Assembly: GCA_009801015.1 (NCBI GenBank)
Contig: VHZZ01000239.1
Coordinates: forward strand, 118,474-142,205
Source of the DNA: Silene noctiflora
Taxonomy: Eukaryota > Streptophyta > Magnoliopsida > Caryophyllales > Caryophyllaceae
Length of the DNA stretch: 23,732 nt
Direction: 5' to 3'
This document shows, in pieces, positions 8,701 through 19,625 of this stretch (the first letter of the stretch is position 1; every line of letters begins with the position of its first letter). The notes under the pieces were generated by a model, which was given only the letters and a program-made list of their open reading frames with translations, did no database searches and was not told the DNA's origin. The translations under genes were made by a program, and so were the position numbers.

Positions 8701-11700
8701 TGTAATTTAAAAAGGGGACATAAGGTAGGTGACTAATTTCTCCGGAATTTTGTTTCTTTGGTGTCTCTTTTAGCTGCTTGTATTCCTGTTCTCTTGGTCC
8801 TTGGTGTTCTTCACATATTCACCTGCTTTTTTGGCGGAATGAAGAACGGAAACTCTGCTTTGATGACATGTATAATTTCTGATAGGTACATATTGCTGGT
8901 GTTGGTGATTTCGACCTTGCTGGCGTAACTAGTTTGGCTGATCCATGCCCTTTGCCATCAGCCGCTAAAAAGAAAGGATTACGCGACAAAGAAAAATTAT
9001 TTTATGCACCCATGTCTGGTGTTGGCGATCTCATATATGACAAAGATGCAATCTACTTTAACATAAACGACCATCTGGTACAGTTTTCTGAAGGAGCGGA
9101 AAACGGAAATTCTGTACAGAAAGGTTTGTCTATAGTTTCTAGCTCTACTCCTCTGCCTTGTTTTAATTGTAGATTCATTATTTTCACTTCAGGAGTGATT
9201 TTTGTTCATGTATTTAATTTCTAACATGCTTTGAAACCCTCGAAACAATTGTCTAACATGGGGTCATTTAGAAAAAGCCTCTTTGTGTTATAACACGGGG
9301 TAAGGTTAGTCTATCAACCCCCTTCATCTCTAACATGCTCTGAAATTCTTGAAATTTTTTTCATTAGGGTTTCATTTGGAAGTAGCTTTTTTGTGTTGTT
9401 AATACGGAGTACGGTTGGGTCTATCCGACCAGCTTATCCTGCCATCAGCGTGATCCTTTAAAACACAAGGTGATGCTGTTGATGTATCTAATCTCTAACA
9501 TGCTTTGACCATTGTTCTTGTTTAACCAGGAAAAATTGATAGGGGTGTGGAGATGGTAAAATCACTCCAAAACGTGAAAAATCCTATTGATGAGCAGCTA
9601 CAGGAAGGCCAGCTCAAACTTTTTAGTGGGAATCAAGATAAACATAAAGCTTATGTGGCTTCTGCTGAAGATGAAGCGTCTGGTTCTGATGGAGATACTG
9701 ATAAAAGTGACTCTGATAAAAATGGTTTAGACTCAGATGATGAAAAAGATGGTGAAGAGAAGATGAGAAATAATGTGAAGGAACTTGCTGAATTTAGTGA
9801 TGGTAGGATTAGAAGGAAAGCGATGTTTGAAGATGATGGCGATGCTTCTAAGGAGGTACTTGATACTTTATACAAGCTCTCTATACCTGCTCTGAATATA
9901 TACTTTCATTATAACCATGCATTGCTCATGCTAGACTCCTTTTCATTTTCTATTTTGTCTCTCTTCTCTGTCTCGTGGTGGAAAAGCAGCAAGAATATCG
10001 CTTTATTGTCGTAATTTTTTACCTGACAAATCAAAAAGTGAGCTCTATGTGTAGGAAGAGCTTTTTTTGTATCTGCTCGTTTGTATCTAGCATACGAACG
10101 ATTGTATATTTGCAATTTGCCATCTACATCTTGTTCAGTTTCTCATGTTGGCTGCCATTTGGGACATGTTTTTCTCAGAGGGTTGTAACTTTTAATTGTA
10201 TATTGTATAATCATGCATCATATATGTAATAGATTAGCCATGTAACTTTTAATTTACGAAGTACATTAGAAAAAAAAAAAGGTTTTGGTACATTGTGCCT
10301 TCTCTTGGTTAGTATGTACTACAGACTCTTTATCGCACTGACTCTAATTTTTTTTTCTTTACTTTAGTTAATTGTATGATCAGAGTACTGCATATTGCAG
10401 GAATAAATTTTCAATGTGCATGACTGCTCTTTATATGGTGTCACGGTTTGTACCGTTGAGTTATTTTTAACTTGATGCACAAAGGGTCTTTTTAATTCTG
10501 AATTTTATGATCATAGTAAAAGTTAAATGCATAGCTGTGTTGCTTTGTAATCATATCTAAATTTTTTTAATTGTTAATTGCAGCTTTCTGATGATGATGG
10601 AGATGATGATGATGATGATGATGATGAGAAAGATGACATTGATGGGGACGGTCAACTAGCTGAAATATCTGGTTCAGATGATTCTGAGGACAATGAGGAT
10701 GATGAAGGTGTGATAGGTTTCTTAGTATACATAACTCATCCTTTGCTGCTTCATAATTATATTCATATTATCCTTGGTCAGAACATGATTCTGCTAGTTT
10801 ATCTCTACCAGGGAGTGTTCTAGCATTAAATGAGGGATTTTGATATTATGAAAAGGCTAGAAACCATACCTACTGGTATAGCTGTAAAAAGGTTGTTTTC
10901 TAATGTGAGAATGATTTCTATTTTGTTCTTTGTTTCTAATGGAAGTTCCTATACACGATTTTCAAAAAGTCTTGAGAGTAGTTAATGACTCTCATTTAGG
11001 CACGGTTAAAACTCAAGTGAGAGCCTTGAAGAGTAATAGGAGGCGATTGTTTGTGTGTTCATAGTTCTACATCAGACAGAGTTATGGACTACTAAATGAA
11101 GGAATTGGTTGATTGATAAACTCGGGTAATCACAAAGTCAGTTGATACCTACCTCATTAATTTGGCATGATATTCCTGAATTTGTGCCCTTCATGATCAT
11201 TTTCTAAGGGTCATGATCTTTTGTTTGTTTCAGCTGCATATCTTTTGGCTTTGTGCCTTCCCCCTCTTTAACATTTGTTTATTCCCATAGATGAAGATGC
11301 TGGAAACGCTTCTAGATGGAGAGATTCCTTATTGGAACGAACAGTCTCCAGGCAGAATAATAATCTCATGCAGATTGTGTATGGGAAATCCACATCAAAT
11401 TTGACTCCTGATATAAGTGAAACCCAAGCCAGCAGTGACGATGAAGGAGGCGATGATTTTTTCAGACCGAAAGGGGAAAGAACAAAGGTTTGTTTATGAA
11501 TGCCACATGTGTTTTTGATCAGATTAGTAACTGGCTTTTTCTCCTTGGGTGATGCATGTTCAAATGTTTGACAAGATTTACTTTTTTATATTTTGAACAG
11601 AAACTGGCAGACAATGTCGGTGTTGGAAATGTTGATAATGATGATTGTTCAAAATTTGCTAGTACTTTGAGTTTCAAGAACTGGCAAGATGACAAGCTTG

Positions 11701-14700
11701 TGGAAAGCATCCGAGATCGATTTGTCACTGGGGATTGGTCTAAAGCTGGTCAAAGAGCTCATGAATCTGAGGCTAACAACGATGATGATGAGGATGATGT
11801 ATTTGGCGATTTTGAAGATGTAGAAATGGGTGAACTTGATGCTCTCAACTTGACTGGGGACAGTGGCGCAAAAGAGAATGAAGATGATGCAGCAATTGAA
11901 ATGCGGAAGCTAAAAAAGCTCGCTCTTCGTGCAAAGTTTGATGCACAATATCCTTTTTCAGTTTTTATTCAATTGCTCACACTTTCCTGCTTTCCTCTAT
12001 TATTCGCTTGAAATTTCTCTCTTTTTGCATGGGCACTTCTCCAGGTTTCACCATTATTTGGTATTATCTCCTGCTTGCACTTAACTTTGTATTATATATA
12101 ATATTTAGATGGAGATGAACCATATGTTCTCTGCCCATACCCTTAAGAATACTCATATTGTTACAGGATAAATTCAAAATAATTTTTGATCCCCTCAAAC
12201 TTTATTTCCGTTGTATTTGTATTTGTTTGAGTGGGTTCTGGATGTCACTATTCTTTGGTCAAGGATGTATGGACCGCTTTGTATTAAAATTTTGGGGTCA
12301 TTCAAGTTCTGTTTTAATTGCTTGTGGTGAGCTAATATAATGGATTTATTATTGTTTACCTTAATTTGAAATTACATACAACGGATCTGGATTACCCGAT
12401 GAAGATGTAGATAATGAAACTGCACCAAAGTCTGATCATAATAATACTGGTGAAGGTGATCATTATGATAAGGTGAATGAATGCATTCTCTCAGAAACTA
12501 ATTTTAAATTTGGAGTTTTTTAAGTTATTAACCGGAACATGACACTTAACATCTGCCTCTGCATTTGTAGCTGAAAGAGGAAGTTGAGCTTCGACAGCAA
12601 ATGAATTTAATTGAGTTGAATGATCTAGATGAAGACATGAGGATAGAAATAGAGGGATTTAAGACAGGGACATATGTCAGATTGGAAATTCACGGCGTTC
12701 CTTATGAGATGGTGGAATATTTTGATCCCCACTATCCTATCCTAGTGGGAGGAATAAGTCTCGCTGAGGAGAATGTTGGATACATGCAGGTCTGTAAAGA
12801 CATATTTACTCTCCTTCTGGTCATGTTCATTACACTACGTATTCAATTTGTTGCATTCAGGATACATATCGCCTTTTTTCAGTCATACCCTGTATTTTGT
12901 TCATGAATCTTGGTTGTGTACATCCAAATCCTCCCTTGCCCTCAATTGCGGGAACCCTTGAGGCAGTTTTTTAACAGGAAAGGGGATACATTCGTGACTG
13001 AGCATACGTTTAAACATTCATGTTGTTCTCATCCTTCTCTTACAGGCCAGGATAAAGCGTCATAGATGGCATAAGAAAGTTCTGAAGACAAGGGATCCAG
13101 TTATTGTCTCTATGGGATGGAGACGCTACCAGACGCTACCTGTCTATGCAATTGAGGATTCCAACTCACGGCTTCGTATGCTGAAGTACACCCCTGAACA
13201 TATGCACTGTCTTGCAATGTTTTATGGCCCTCTTGCTCCTCCAAATACTGGAGTTGTTGCTATACAGAACCTATCAAACAACCAGGTTAGATTTCTTTTT
13301 TGCCCTGTAAGATATTTTCCCTTGGGGGAGGTGTTTGTGGGATTCCAACCTACTTCATGACTCATGAGTTGTCACTTCGAATACAAGCCCCACGAGCTAT
13401 TTGCCTTAGCTCTTCAGTGTATTCACACATATTCTGTTTTTTTTTTTTGTTTTTGTTTTTTTGTTGTTGTTGTCATTTACATTCCACTACAGCCCGTTGT
13501 TATACCCTGTCTCTTGACGAGTGGTTGTTACTTTCGGGTTGGACCTTTCATCATTTTTAAAGTATTATCAGGAGAGGTAAGGGAAAGGGAATGGAAGGAA
13601 GTAAGGAACAGTAGGAAATAATTCTTTGAAGATTGTTTGATTGGTAGTTTGCTACTCAATTCTTTGTGAAATGTTCAACTATTTCCTAGTGTTTATTATT
13701 CCTGATTCTGCGTTGATTTTTTTTCCTCTTTATCTTTTGTCATGGAATTGCTCAGGCTTCATTTAGAATTACAGCAACTGCTGTGGTACTGGAGTTCAAT
13801 CACGCCGCTCAGATAAAGAAGAAAATCAAGCTCACAGGTTATCCTCAAAAAATATTCAAAAAGACGGCTTTCATTAAGGATATGTTTACTTCAGATCTTG
13901 AAGTAGCCAGATATGAAGGTGCAACAATCCGAACTGCTAGTGGAATTCGTGGAAGAGTTAAGAAGGTAGGGTTTACACAGATATAGTCCCTCTAAAATAC
14001 TGGATGTTCTAAGACATTAGCACACTATCTTTAGGAAATGGTCTGTTGATTTCTCGGGAAGAATTCTACCTTATATTTTTCAAACTACCTTATATTTATT
14101 TCTTGCATCTTATATCATTGGTAGGTAAATTAGTCAAATTTGCCCCAAAGTCTCAACTCTCTTGTGCACCATGCAGTTCTTCACTTAGATTTTTAATGTT
14201 CATACTCTTAAAGATGATAGATATCTACCAGTATTAACCCTTACGGACTAAGAATAAAAGAGCAGCATAAGCCTGTATAGGAAATGGTCTGTTGATTGTC
14301 ATTTGCGTTGACCGTCACATGGTGGTGATTCCCCCTTTGAAAAACCTCCAGCTGGTTTACGCTTTTTCTAGAATTATTTGGTCTTGGGGATAAAGATGTT
14401 ACTCCAAGACCTGGTAAAGGCAAACTTAGCATGTTCTTTAAGCCGACTTATATGAATGGAGGCTGTATTTATCAATATGCTGTATAATTTGATTTGGGCT
14501 TTCAGTTGATGCCACAAGTTTTGTGGTTTTGTAGGCTGCAAATGAACTTATTGGACAAAAAGGAAAGGATGGGGGAATCGCAAGGTGTACCTTTGAGGAT
14601 AAGATCCTCATGAGTGACATTGTTTACTTGAAAGGGTGGGTTTCAGTGGACATCCCCAAGTTCTTCAATCCATTGACAACTGCTTTACAACCTCGTGATC

Positions 14701-16041
14701 AAATTTGGCAAGGAATGAAAACTGTTGGACAGTTGAGAAACGAGCAGCATCTTTCAGTACCAGTCAACAAAGATTCTGAGTACAAGGTAGAAAAACATGG
14801 GATGTTCTATTATGTGTCCCGTCCCATTCCCTTTTCATCTTTTTCTTTTATCTCATTGCATCTTGAGGTGTGCGTGTATTCAATGACAATTCTAAAGGAT
14901 GATTCGTGTCGGCCAATCTCAAACCATTTTGGGATCAAGGCTTTGATGTTGTTGTAACTGAATCTTTTATACTGTTTCCGGTTGTGATGGATTGCAGAAA
15001 ATTGAGAGAAAGAAAAAGGTATTTAATAAATTCTCCATCCCCAAGGCATTAGAGCGAGACCTTCCGTTTTCATCAAAGCCGAAAGATATCCCGAAGAAAA
15101 GAAGCCGGGGTGGAAATAGAATTGCTATTGTTCCAGAACCGAGTGAACGAAGAATCAGCAAGCTGCTTCAACATATCCAGCTTATGCGTCATGAAAAGGT
15201 ATGACTTCTTAAATGCTACTGTCCAAAACTGTTAGCGAGTCAATAGGACAATGGATGATGTCTTGCTTTATGCTAGAGGTGAATAGGTGACCATGGGCAG
15301 ACCTGTTTTGGAACGATCCATGGCAATTTAAATTTTGTTTGGGCCATTTGCAAACTAACTTTGTGTGTTCTCAACACAAACCTAAGAATGTCGACGTTCG
15401 ACCCCTTTGGCCACAAAATTCTTGTTCCCTCAATCTACCCATTTACTTTTTGGTGGTCAAACCTTAAAAACTTCGATCGTAAATATAGTAAATAGTATGG
15501 AACTTTGAAAGATGAAACTAGCATATTTACATTTATTATGAAGTCATTCATAAAATTATATTTTTGTAAAATAAGGTCATGTATAATTCTTTCAACTTGT
15601 TTTTTACATCATCTGGAAAACATGTTCAATACTCCAATTCATGCATAATTCTTTCAATTTATAACAATCCTGATTTTTTGAAAATATTGAAAAAACGACG
15701 TGGACCATACACACGTATCGTCAGTCTGTCTTTGTTTTTTCTTATAAGTACGTTATGCTTTCAGCTTAAGCCCAACAGAAATGACATCTTACGGAGTATC
15801 CATTTAATGTTTGGTAATATATTTGGAAAGTCGAGTTTTAACTCTCATTAAACGGTACTCAACCGTGGGTATTGTACAGGAAAAGAAGCGGAAACAAAAG
15901 GAGGCAGAAAAAAGAAAAGAGTATCAAGCACGGAAGGCCAAAGAAGCAGAGATTCGTGAAAGGCTACAGAAGAAGGAGCGGAAAGAAAGATACCGTGAAG
16001 AGGGCAAAGCTCAAAAGAGAAGGCGTACATCTCAAGACTAG
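5773..16041 (+). CDS. BMS1: BMS1 ribosome biogenesis GTPase (18 exons, 1170 aa)
   Basis: This encodes the nucleolar GTPase of the Bms1/Tsr1 family, which in eukaryotes brings Rcl1 to the U3 small-subunit processome and acts in 18S rRNA and 40S maturation. What is visible: a basic N-terminus (about 1-47); P-loop GPPKVGKS at 93-100; [10 protein letters not shown] (119-128); ECPND (136-140) in the G3 position where DxxG is usual; THLD (188-191) as G4; and LSG (223-225) near G5. The AARP2CN region follows (about 231-312), then a long acidic stretch (about 420-740, with Asp8 at 495-502). The conserved C-terminal RIBIOP_C/DUF663 block spans about 744-1050 ([43 protein letters not shown]), and the tail is lysine/arginine-rich and helical (1118-1170). 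The start ATG opens the conserved basic N-terminus. Length is close to the roughly 1150-1180 aa usual for the family. All exon phases join without a stop, so the gene looks intact. Confidence 0.95.
5995..6125 (+). repeat. SINE-like fragment in intron 1
   Basis: The words GGGTTTCGGAAACAACCTCT, TGTAAGGCTGCGT and GAGGAGCGCTTGAGGCAGTG appear in the order seen in a widespread plant interspersed repeat that is often SINE-associated (the GGTAAGGCTGCGTAC type). No tRNA head or target duplication was found, so it is a fragment. The family name is from memory and uncertain. Confidence 0.35.
6544..6568 (+). repeat. (TG)12 microsatellite in intron 2
   Basis: Twelve uninterrupted TG units lie within the 100-base intron 2, a large part of a short intron. 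It is likely to vary in length between individuals. Confidence 0.9.
6799..7474. mobile_element. Mutator-like element in BMS1 intron 3, 9-bp TSD
   Basis: A perfect 9-base duplication TAAACATAT flanks the element at 6790-6798 and 7475-7483. The ends are inverted: TGCTCATTCATGGACA at the left and, reverse-complemented, TGCTCTTTCATGTACA at the right. The outer parts are AT-rich. The core (about 6925-7200) is abruptly GC-rich, with CCACC/GCCGCC runs and several ambiguous bases. The contrast suggests a captured foreign fragment (Pack-MULE style), but the source cannot be identified. No transposase coding. It lies inside intron 3 and leaves the splice sites intact. Confidence 0.7.
9209..9510 (+). 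repeat. two decayed SINE-like copies between direct repeats, intron 7
   Basis: A direct repeat of about 27 bases (ATGTATNTAATNTCTAACATGCTTTGA, few mismatches) occurs at about 9208 and 9482, and a shorter copy (TCTAACATGCTCTGA) lies at 9329-9343. Between the copies are two diverged segments with GCCTCTTTGTGTT...GGGTAAGGTTAGTCTATC and AGCTTTTTTGTGTTG...ACGGTTGGGTCTATCCGACC, the same interspersed-repeat style as in intron 1. They sit within intron 7. Confidence 0.4.
10602..10625 (+). repeat. BMS1: (GAT)8 coding microsatellite in BMS1 exon 9
   Basis: Eight GAT codons in a row encode Asp 495-502 in the acidic middle region, preceded by three more GAT codons and a Gly. The exon boundary lies 18 bases upstream. 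Acidic tracts in this part are normal for BMS1; the uninterrupted codon run makes length variation likely. Confidence 0.9.
11948..12375 (+). other. BMS1: U12-type AT-AC intron 11 of BMS1
   Basis: The donor is ATATCCTTTTT, a near-perfect U12-type 5' splice site, and the acceptor is ...AAATTAC with AC as the last two bases. A U12-style branch site TACCTTAAT lies at about 12356-12364, with roughly 11 bases between the branch A and the AC, within the short window this class needs. Splicing here joins codon CA|A (Gln711) to TAC AAC GGA (Tyr-Asn-Gly), keeping the frame. No GT-AG alternative keeps the conserved FDAQYNGS junction in frame. It should be removed by the minor spliceosome (U11/U12/U4atac/U6atac). 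Confidence 0.85.
14032..14297 (+). repeat. 20-bp direct repeat flanking 226 bp in intron 15
   Basis: TAGGAAATGGTCTGTTGATT occurs exactly at 14032-14051 and 14278-14297. The 226 bases between could be an insertion with a long target duplication, as left by LINE/SINE retrotransposition, or a local duplication product. No poly-A tail, tRNA boxes or inverted ends were seen in the insert. Confidence 0.5.
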
Positions 16042-16595
16042 TATGGGTTATTTTGATTGAGTCATTTCCCTGGATCCAGGTCAAGTTTTCGGTCAGAATG
16101 GGTTAGAAGCTGCAGTCTCGGGTTGTCCAGTGTGTCAGGTCAATTGTTGACAGATCTACTAATATACCCGATTGCTTCCTCTTGACAACGTTATTTGCGC
16201 AACACTTCATCATCAATCATCAAGTAATCTACAGTTTTAAACTTCCTTTAGTGTCGGCTTCAAAATCTGGGATAAATTATACATTCACAGCTGTTTTAGA
16301 TTTTAGTTCCAAGTTACCCAAGTATCAGGGTGGTCTTGACGACAAATGTAATATATAATGATTATTGAAGAAACTGCGGAAATACAAAGGAGTACGGTTG
16401 CATTCACCAGTGGTCTCTGAAGAGATTATTTCACATTCTAAATTGTTTGAAGTATATTCGCCCTCTTAACATCAAATTCTAAACCAGTCGTTTAACTGGC
16501 ATTTGCATGACTCTAAGTAAGAGGGTTGTATATGCATCGATTTATTCTTGTGTTTTATGCTTTTATTCACTCGTACCCCAGAGTCGGAGATTGCT
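16042..16595 (+). other. BMS1 3' flank / 3' UTR
   Basis: This non-coding stretch after the TAG stop must contain the 3' UTR and polyadenylation region. I see no clear AATAAA. Weak AT-rich candidates (TGTAATATATAATG near 16346-16360) would suit a plant near-upstream element. No repeat was recognised before the CCCGA-rich element begins at 16596. Confidence 0.4.
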
Positions 16596-16986
16596 TAGAC
16601 ATGGCAAAATCAACCCTGATTAATCCGACTCCAAAAGGTTGACCCGAGACCGAAATTAACCCGAACTACCACACCCGAATGACACCTGAAACTCGAATTG
16701 ATCCGAGCTTTCATGGACCTGTAACAGACTCGACCCGAAATGACCCGATCCGAAACCACTCAACCCGAAAATGATCCGACAAAACATAACTTTAATTGAC
16801 CCCAAAAGACTCTAAATACCTTTATTTCTCTTAATCTTGAATCGAAAGTGACCCGATCGGTAACCCGACCCATTTGACCTGAAACAGATCCGACCAACAA
16901 ACCCGAAACAGACCCCTAACTTGAAATAACCCCACCCGAACTAGCCTGACCCGAACCCGATACAACTGACGTGTTTGCAAGGTCTA
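16596..16986. mobile_element. CCCGA-rich hAT-like relic at gene/satellite border
   Basis: The left end is TAGACATGGCAAA and the right end, reverse-complemented, is TAGACCTTGCAAA. These are the same kind of termini as the element at 3787-4351. The interior is dense in ACCCGA, GACCCGA and ATCCGA words with no coding. No 8-base target duplication is visible: AGATTGCT lies on the left and TTTTGGGC on the right. The right flank is already satellite sequence, so one flank was probably replaced by a rearrangement after insertion. Confidence 0.55.
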
Positions 16987-17320
16987 TTTTGGGCCGAAAT
17001 CAAATAAAGGTAATTCCTTACGCAATTCTGGACAAGTGGTAGAAAAACGGGAAGAAAAAGAAATGGGGCCCGGTACAACTTCTTTGAGGGCTCAAATTGA
17101 ACTGTATAATGAACGGTTTTGGGAGACTTTAGGGTCCCGGAATAAAAATGTTCGGAAATTGAAATCAGGGTTTCTTGAGTTAGATAAAGAGGTGAGACAA
17201 ATTTTGAGAAGTAACGATGGTTATTTAAGGGTGCTGGTATATGATAAACCAGCCTCGGCCGAAAATAGATCATCGTGTAACAACGATGTATACTTGTGTT
17301 TTGGGCATAAAATCGGATAA

Positions 17321-17424
17321 GGTATCTCTTGAACAGACCTCAAACACGTGATAAAAAACCGAGAGAAAAAGAAATGTCGTGTAATAGCGATGTATACGTG
17401 TTTTTTGGGCATGAAATTGGATAA
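17321..17424 (+). repeat. collapsed satellite unit (104 bp)
   Basis: The first ~56 bases are the start of a B monomer (GGTATCTCTTGAACAGACCT to AAAGAAATG). They jump directly to the tail of an A monomer (TCGTGTAATAGCGATGTATA to the GATAA end). A complete B monomer then follows. This is what an unequal crossover or internal deletion of about one monomer leaves behind. Confidence 0.75.
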
Positions 17425-18997
17425 GGTATCTCTTGAACAGACCTCAGACACGTGATAAAAACCCGAGAGAAAAAGAAATATGACTCGGCACGACCTCCCG
17501 AACGGCTCAAATTAAAGTGCATAAATGTATAATATACAGTTTTCAGTGATTCCCGGGTCCAGGAACAAAAATGTTTGTAAATCAAACGGAGAGTTCCTCA
17601 GGTCAGATAAAACAACACAAATTTAGAAGAGAAACTAAGGCGAGTTAAGTGCGTCTGTTTGCGAAAAACGAGTCCGGGCCGAAAATCGGATAATAAAAAA
17701 AAAGGGAGTAATACTAGTTGTTTGGCGCTGAAATCAAATAGGGTAATTCCTGATGCATCCCGGACAAGTGGTAGAAAATCTGGAAGAAAAAGAAATGTGG
17801 GCCGGTACAACCTCCCGAAGGGCTCAAATTGAAGTGTATAATGCACGGTTTTGGGAGACTCTCGGTTCCCGGAATAAAAATGTTCGGAAATTGAACTGAG
17901 GGTTTCTCGAGTTAGATAAAAAGCCCGCACAAACTTTGAGAAGCAATGATGGTTATTTGACGGTCTTGGTATGCGATAAACTAGCCTCAGTCGAAAATCG
18001 GATTATCGTGTAACAACGATGTACTCTTGTATTTTGGGCATGAAATCAGATAAGGTAGCTCTTGAACAGGCCTCAAACACATGTTAAAAACAGAGAGAAA
18101 AAGAAATGTGACTTGGTACGACCTCCCGAACGGCTCAAATTGAAGTGTATAATACACGATTTTCGGTGGTTCCCGGGTCTCGGAACAAAAATGTCCGAAA
18201 ATCAAATTGGGGGTTTCTCGGATCAGATAAAGCAGCCACACAAATTTTGAGGAAAAACTAAGGTGATTTGAGGGCGCCTTTATACAAAAACGACGCCTGA
18301 TCGAAAATCGAATAATCGTATAAAAAAAGCGAGTAATACTTGTTATTCGGGGTTAAATCGAATAGGGTAATTCCTGATGCGATCCCGGACAAGTGGTAGA
18401 AAATGGGAGAAAAATAAATGTGGGCCGGTACGACCTCCTGGAAGGCTCAAGTTGAAGTGTATAATACACGGTTTTGGGAGACTACGAGTTCCGGAATAAA
18501 AATGTTCAGAAATTTAACCGAGGGTTCCTTGAGTTAGACGAAGAGGCCACACAAACTTTGAGAAGCAACGATGATGGTTATTTGAAGGCGCTCGTATGCG
18601 ATAAACCAGCCTTAGTCGAACATCGGATCATCGTGTAACATCGATGTATAGTTGTGTCTTGGGTATGAAATCAGATAAGGTACCTCTTGCACAGACCTCG
18701 GACTCGTGATAAGAAACCAAGAGAAAAAGAAATATGACTCGGCACGACCTCACGAACTGCTGAAATTAAAGTGTATATAATACACAATTTTCAGTGATTC
18801 CTGGGTCCCAGAACAAAAATGTTCGGAAATCAAACAGAGGGTTCCTCCAGTTAGTAAAGCAGCCACACAAATTTTGAAGAGAAACTAAGGTGATTTGAGG
18901 CCCCTGTAAACGAAAACGACGAAGCCCGACCGAAAATCGGATAATCGTAAAAAAAAATAGGGAGTAATACTTGTTATTTGGGGATGAAATCAAATAG

Positions 18998-19625
18998 GGT
19001 AATTCATGGTGTAACCCCGGACAAGTGATAGAAAAACTGGAAGAAAAAGAAATGTGGGCCGGTACAACCTCCCGGAGGGCTCAAATTGAAGTGTATAATG
19101 CACGGTTTTGAGTGACTCTCGGGTTCCGGAACAAAAATGTTCAGAAATTGAACTCAGGGTTCCTCGGGTCAAATAAAGCTGCTACACAAATTTTGAAGAC
19201 AAACTAAGGTGATTTGAGGGCGCCTATATGCGAAAAACGAGGCCGACCTAAAACCGAATAATTGTAAAAAAAGGGTAGTAATACTAGTTATTTGGGGCTG
19301 AAATCAAATAGGGTAATTCCTGATGCATCCCCGTAAAAGTGGTTGAAAAACTGGAAAGAAAAGAAATATGGGCCGGAACAACCACCCGGAAGGCTCAAAT
19401 TGAAGTATATAATGCACGGTTTTGGGAGACTCATGGGTCCCAGAACAAAAATGTTCAGAAATTGAACTCAGGGTCCCTCGGGTTAAATAAAGCGGCTACA
19501 CAAATTTTGAAGAGAAACTAAGATGATTTGAGGGCGCCTCTATGCGAAAAACGAGGCCTGATCGAAATCGAATAATCGTAAAAAAAACGGAAGTAATACT
19601 TGTTATTTTTGGTGAAATCGAATAG
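18998..19625 (+). repeat. two A/B chimeric satellite monomers
   Basis: Both units (18998-19311 and 19312-19625) start as type A (GGTAATTC..., GCCGGTACAACC, TGCACGGTTTTG) but end as type B (GCTACACAAATTTTGAAGA, AACTAAGGTGATTTGAGGGC or its GATG variant, GCGAAAAACGAGGCC, AATACTAGTTATTTGGGGC or similar). The switch lies around the AAATTGAACTCAGGGT segment in the middle of the monomer. They are nearly the same as each other, so the hybrid was probably made once and then duplicated in tandem. Confidence 0.8.

Larger units (their letters stand above)
5773..16041 (+). other. BMS1: BMS1 exon and intron map
   Basis: Coding exons: 5773-5913, 6380-6526, 6627-6717, 7879-7997, 8235-8425, 8514-8724, 8886-9123, 9530-9855, 10584-10707, 11291-11487, 11601-11947, 12376-12472, 12571-12789, 13046-13285, 13756-13965, 14535-14786, 14998-15198 and 15880-16041. 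The exon total is 3513 bases, which is 1170 codons plus TAG. Sixteen introns are GT-AG and one (11948-12375) is AT-AC. The P-loop is split by intron 2, between GPPK and VGKS. Boundaries were set by keeping the frame open, keeping family-conserved residues, and using consensus splice sites. Each exon length was checked against its translation. The largest introns are intron 3 (1161 bases, transposon inside), intron 8 (728) and intron 17 (681). Confidence 0.88.

Noticed and set aside
11940..12170. Standard GT-AG boundaries for BMS1 intron 11
   Set aside because: No GT donor follows the conserved FDAQ codons, and acceptors before 12376 do not restore the YNGSGLP reading; AT-AC ends do both.
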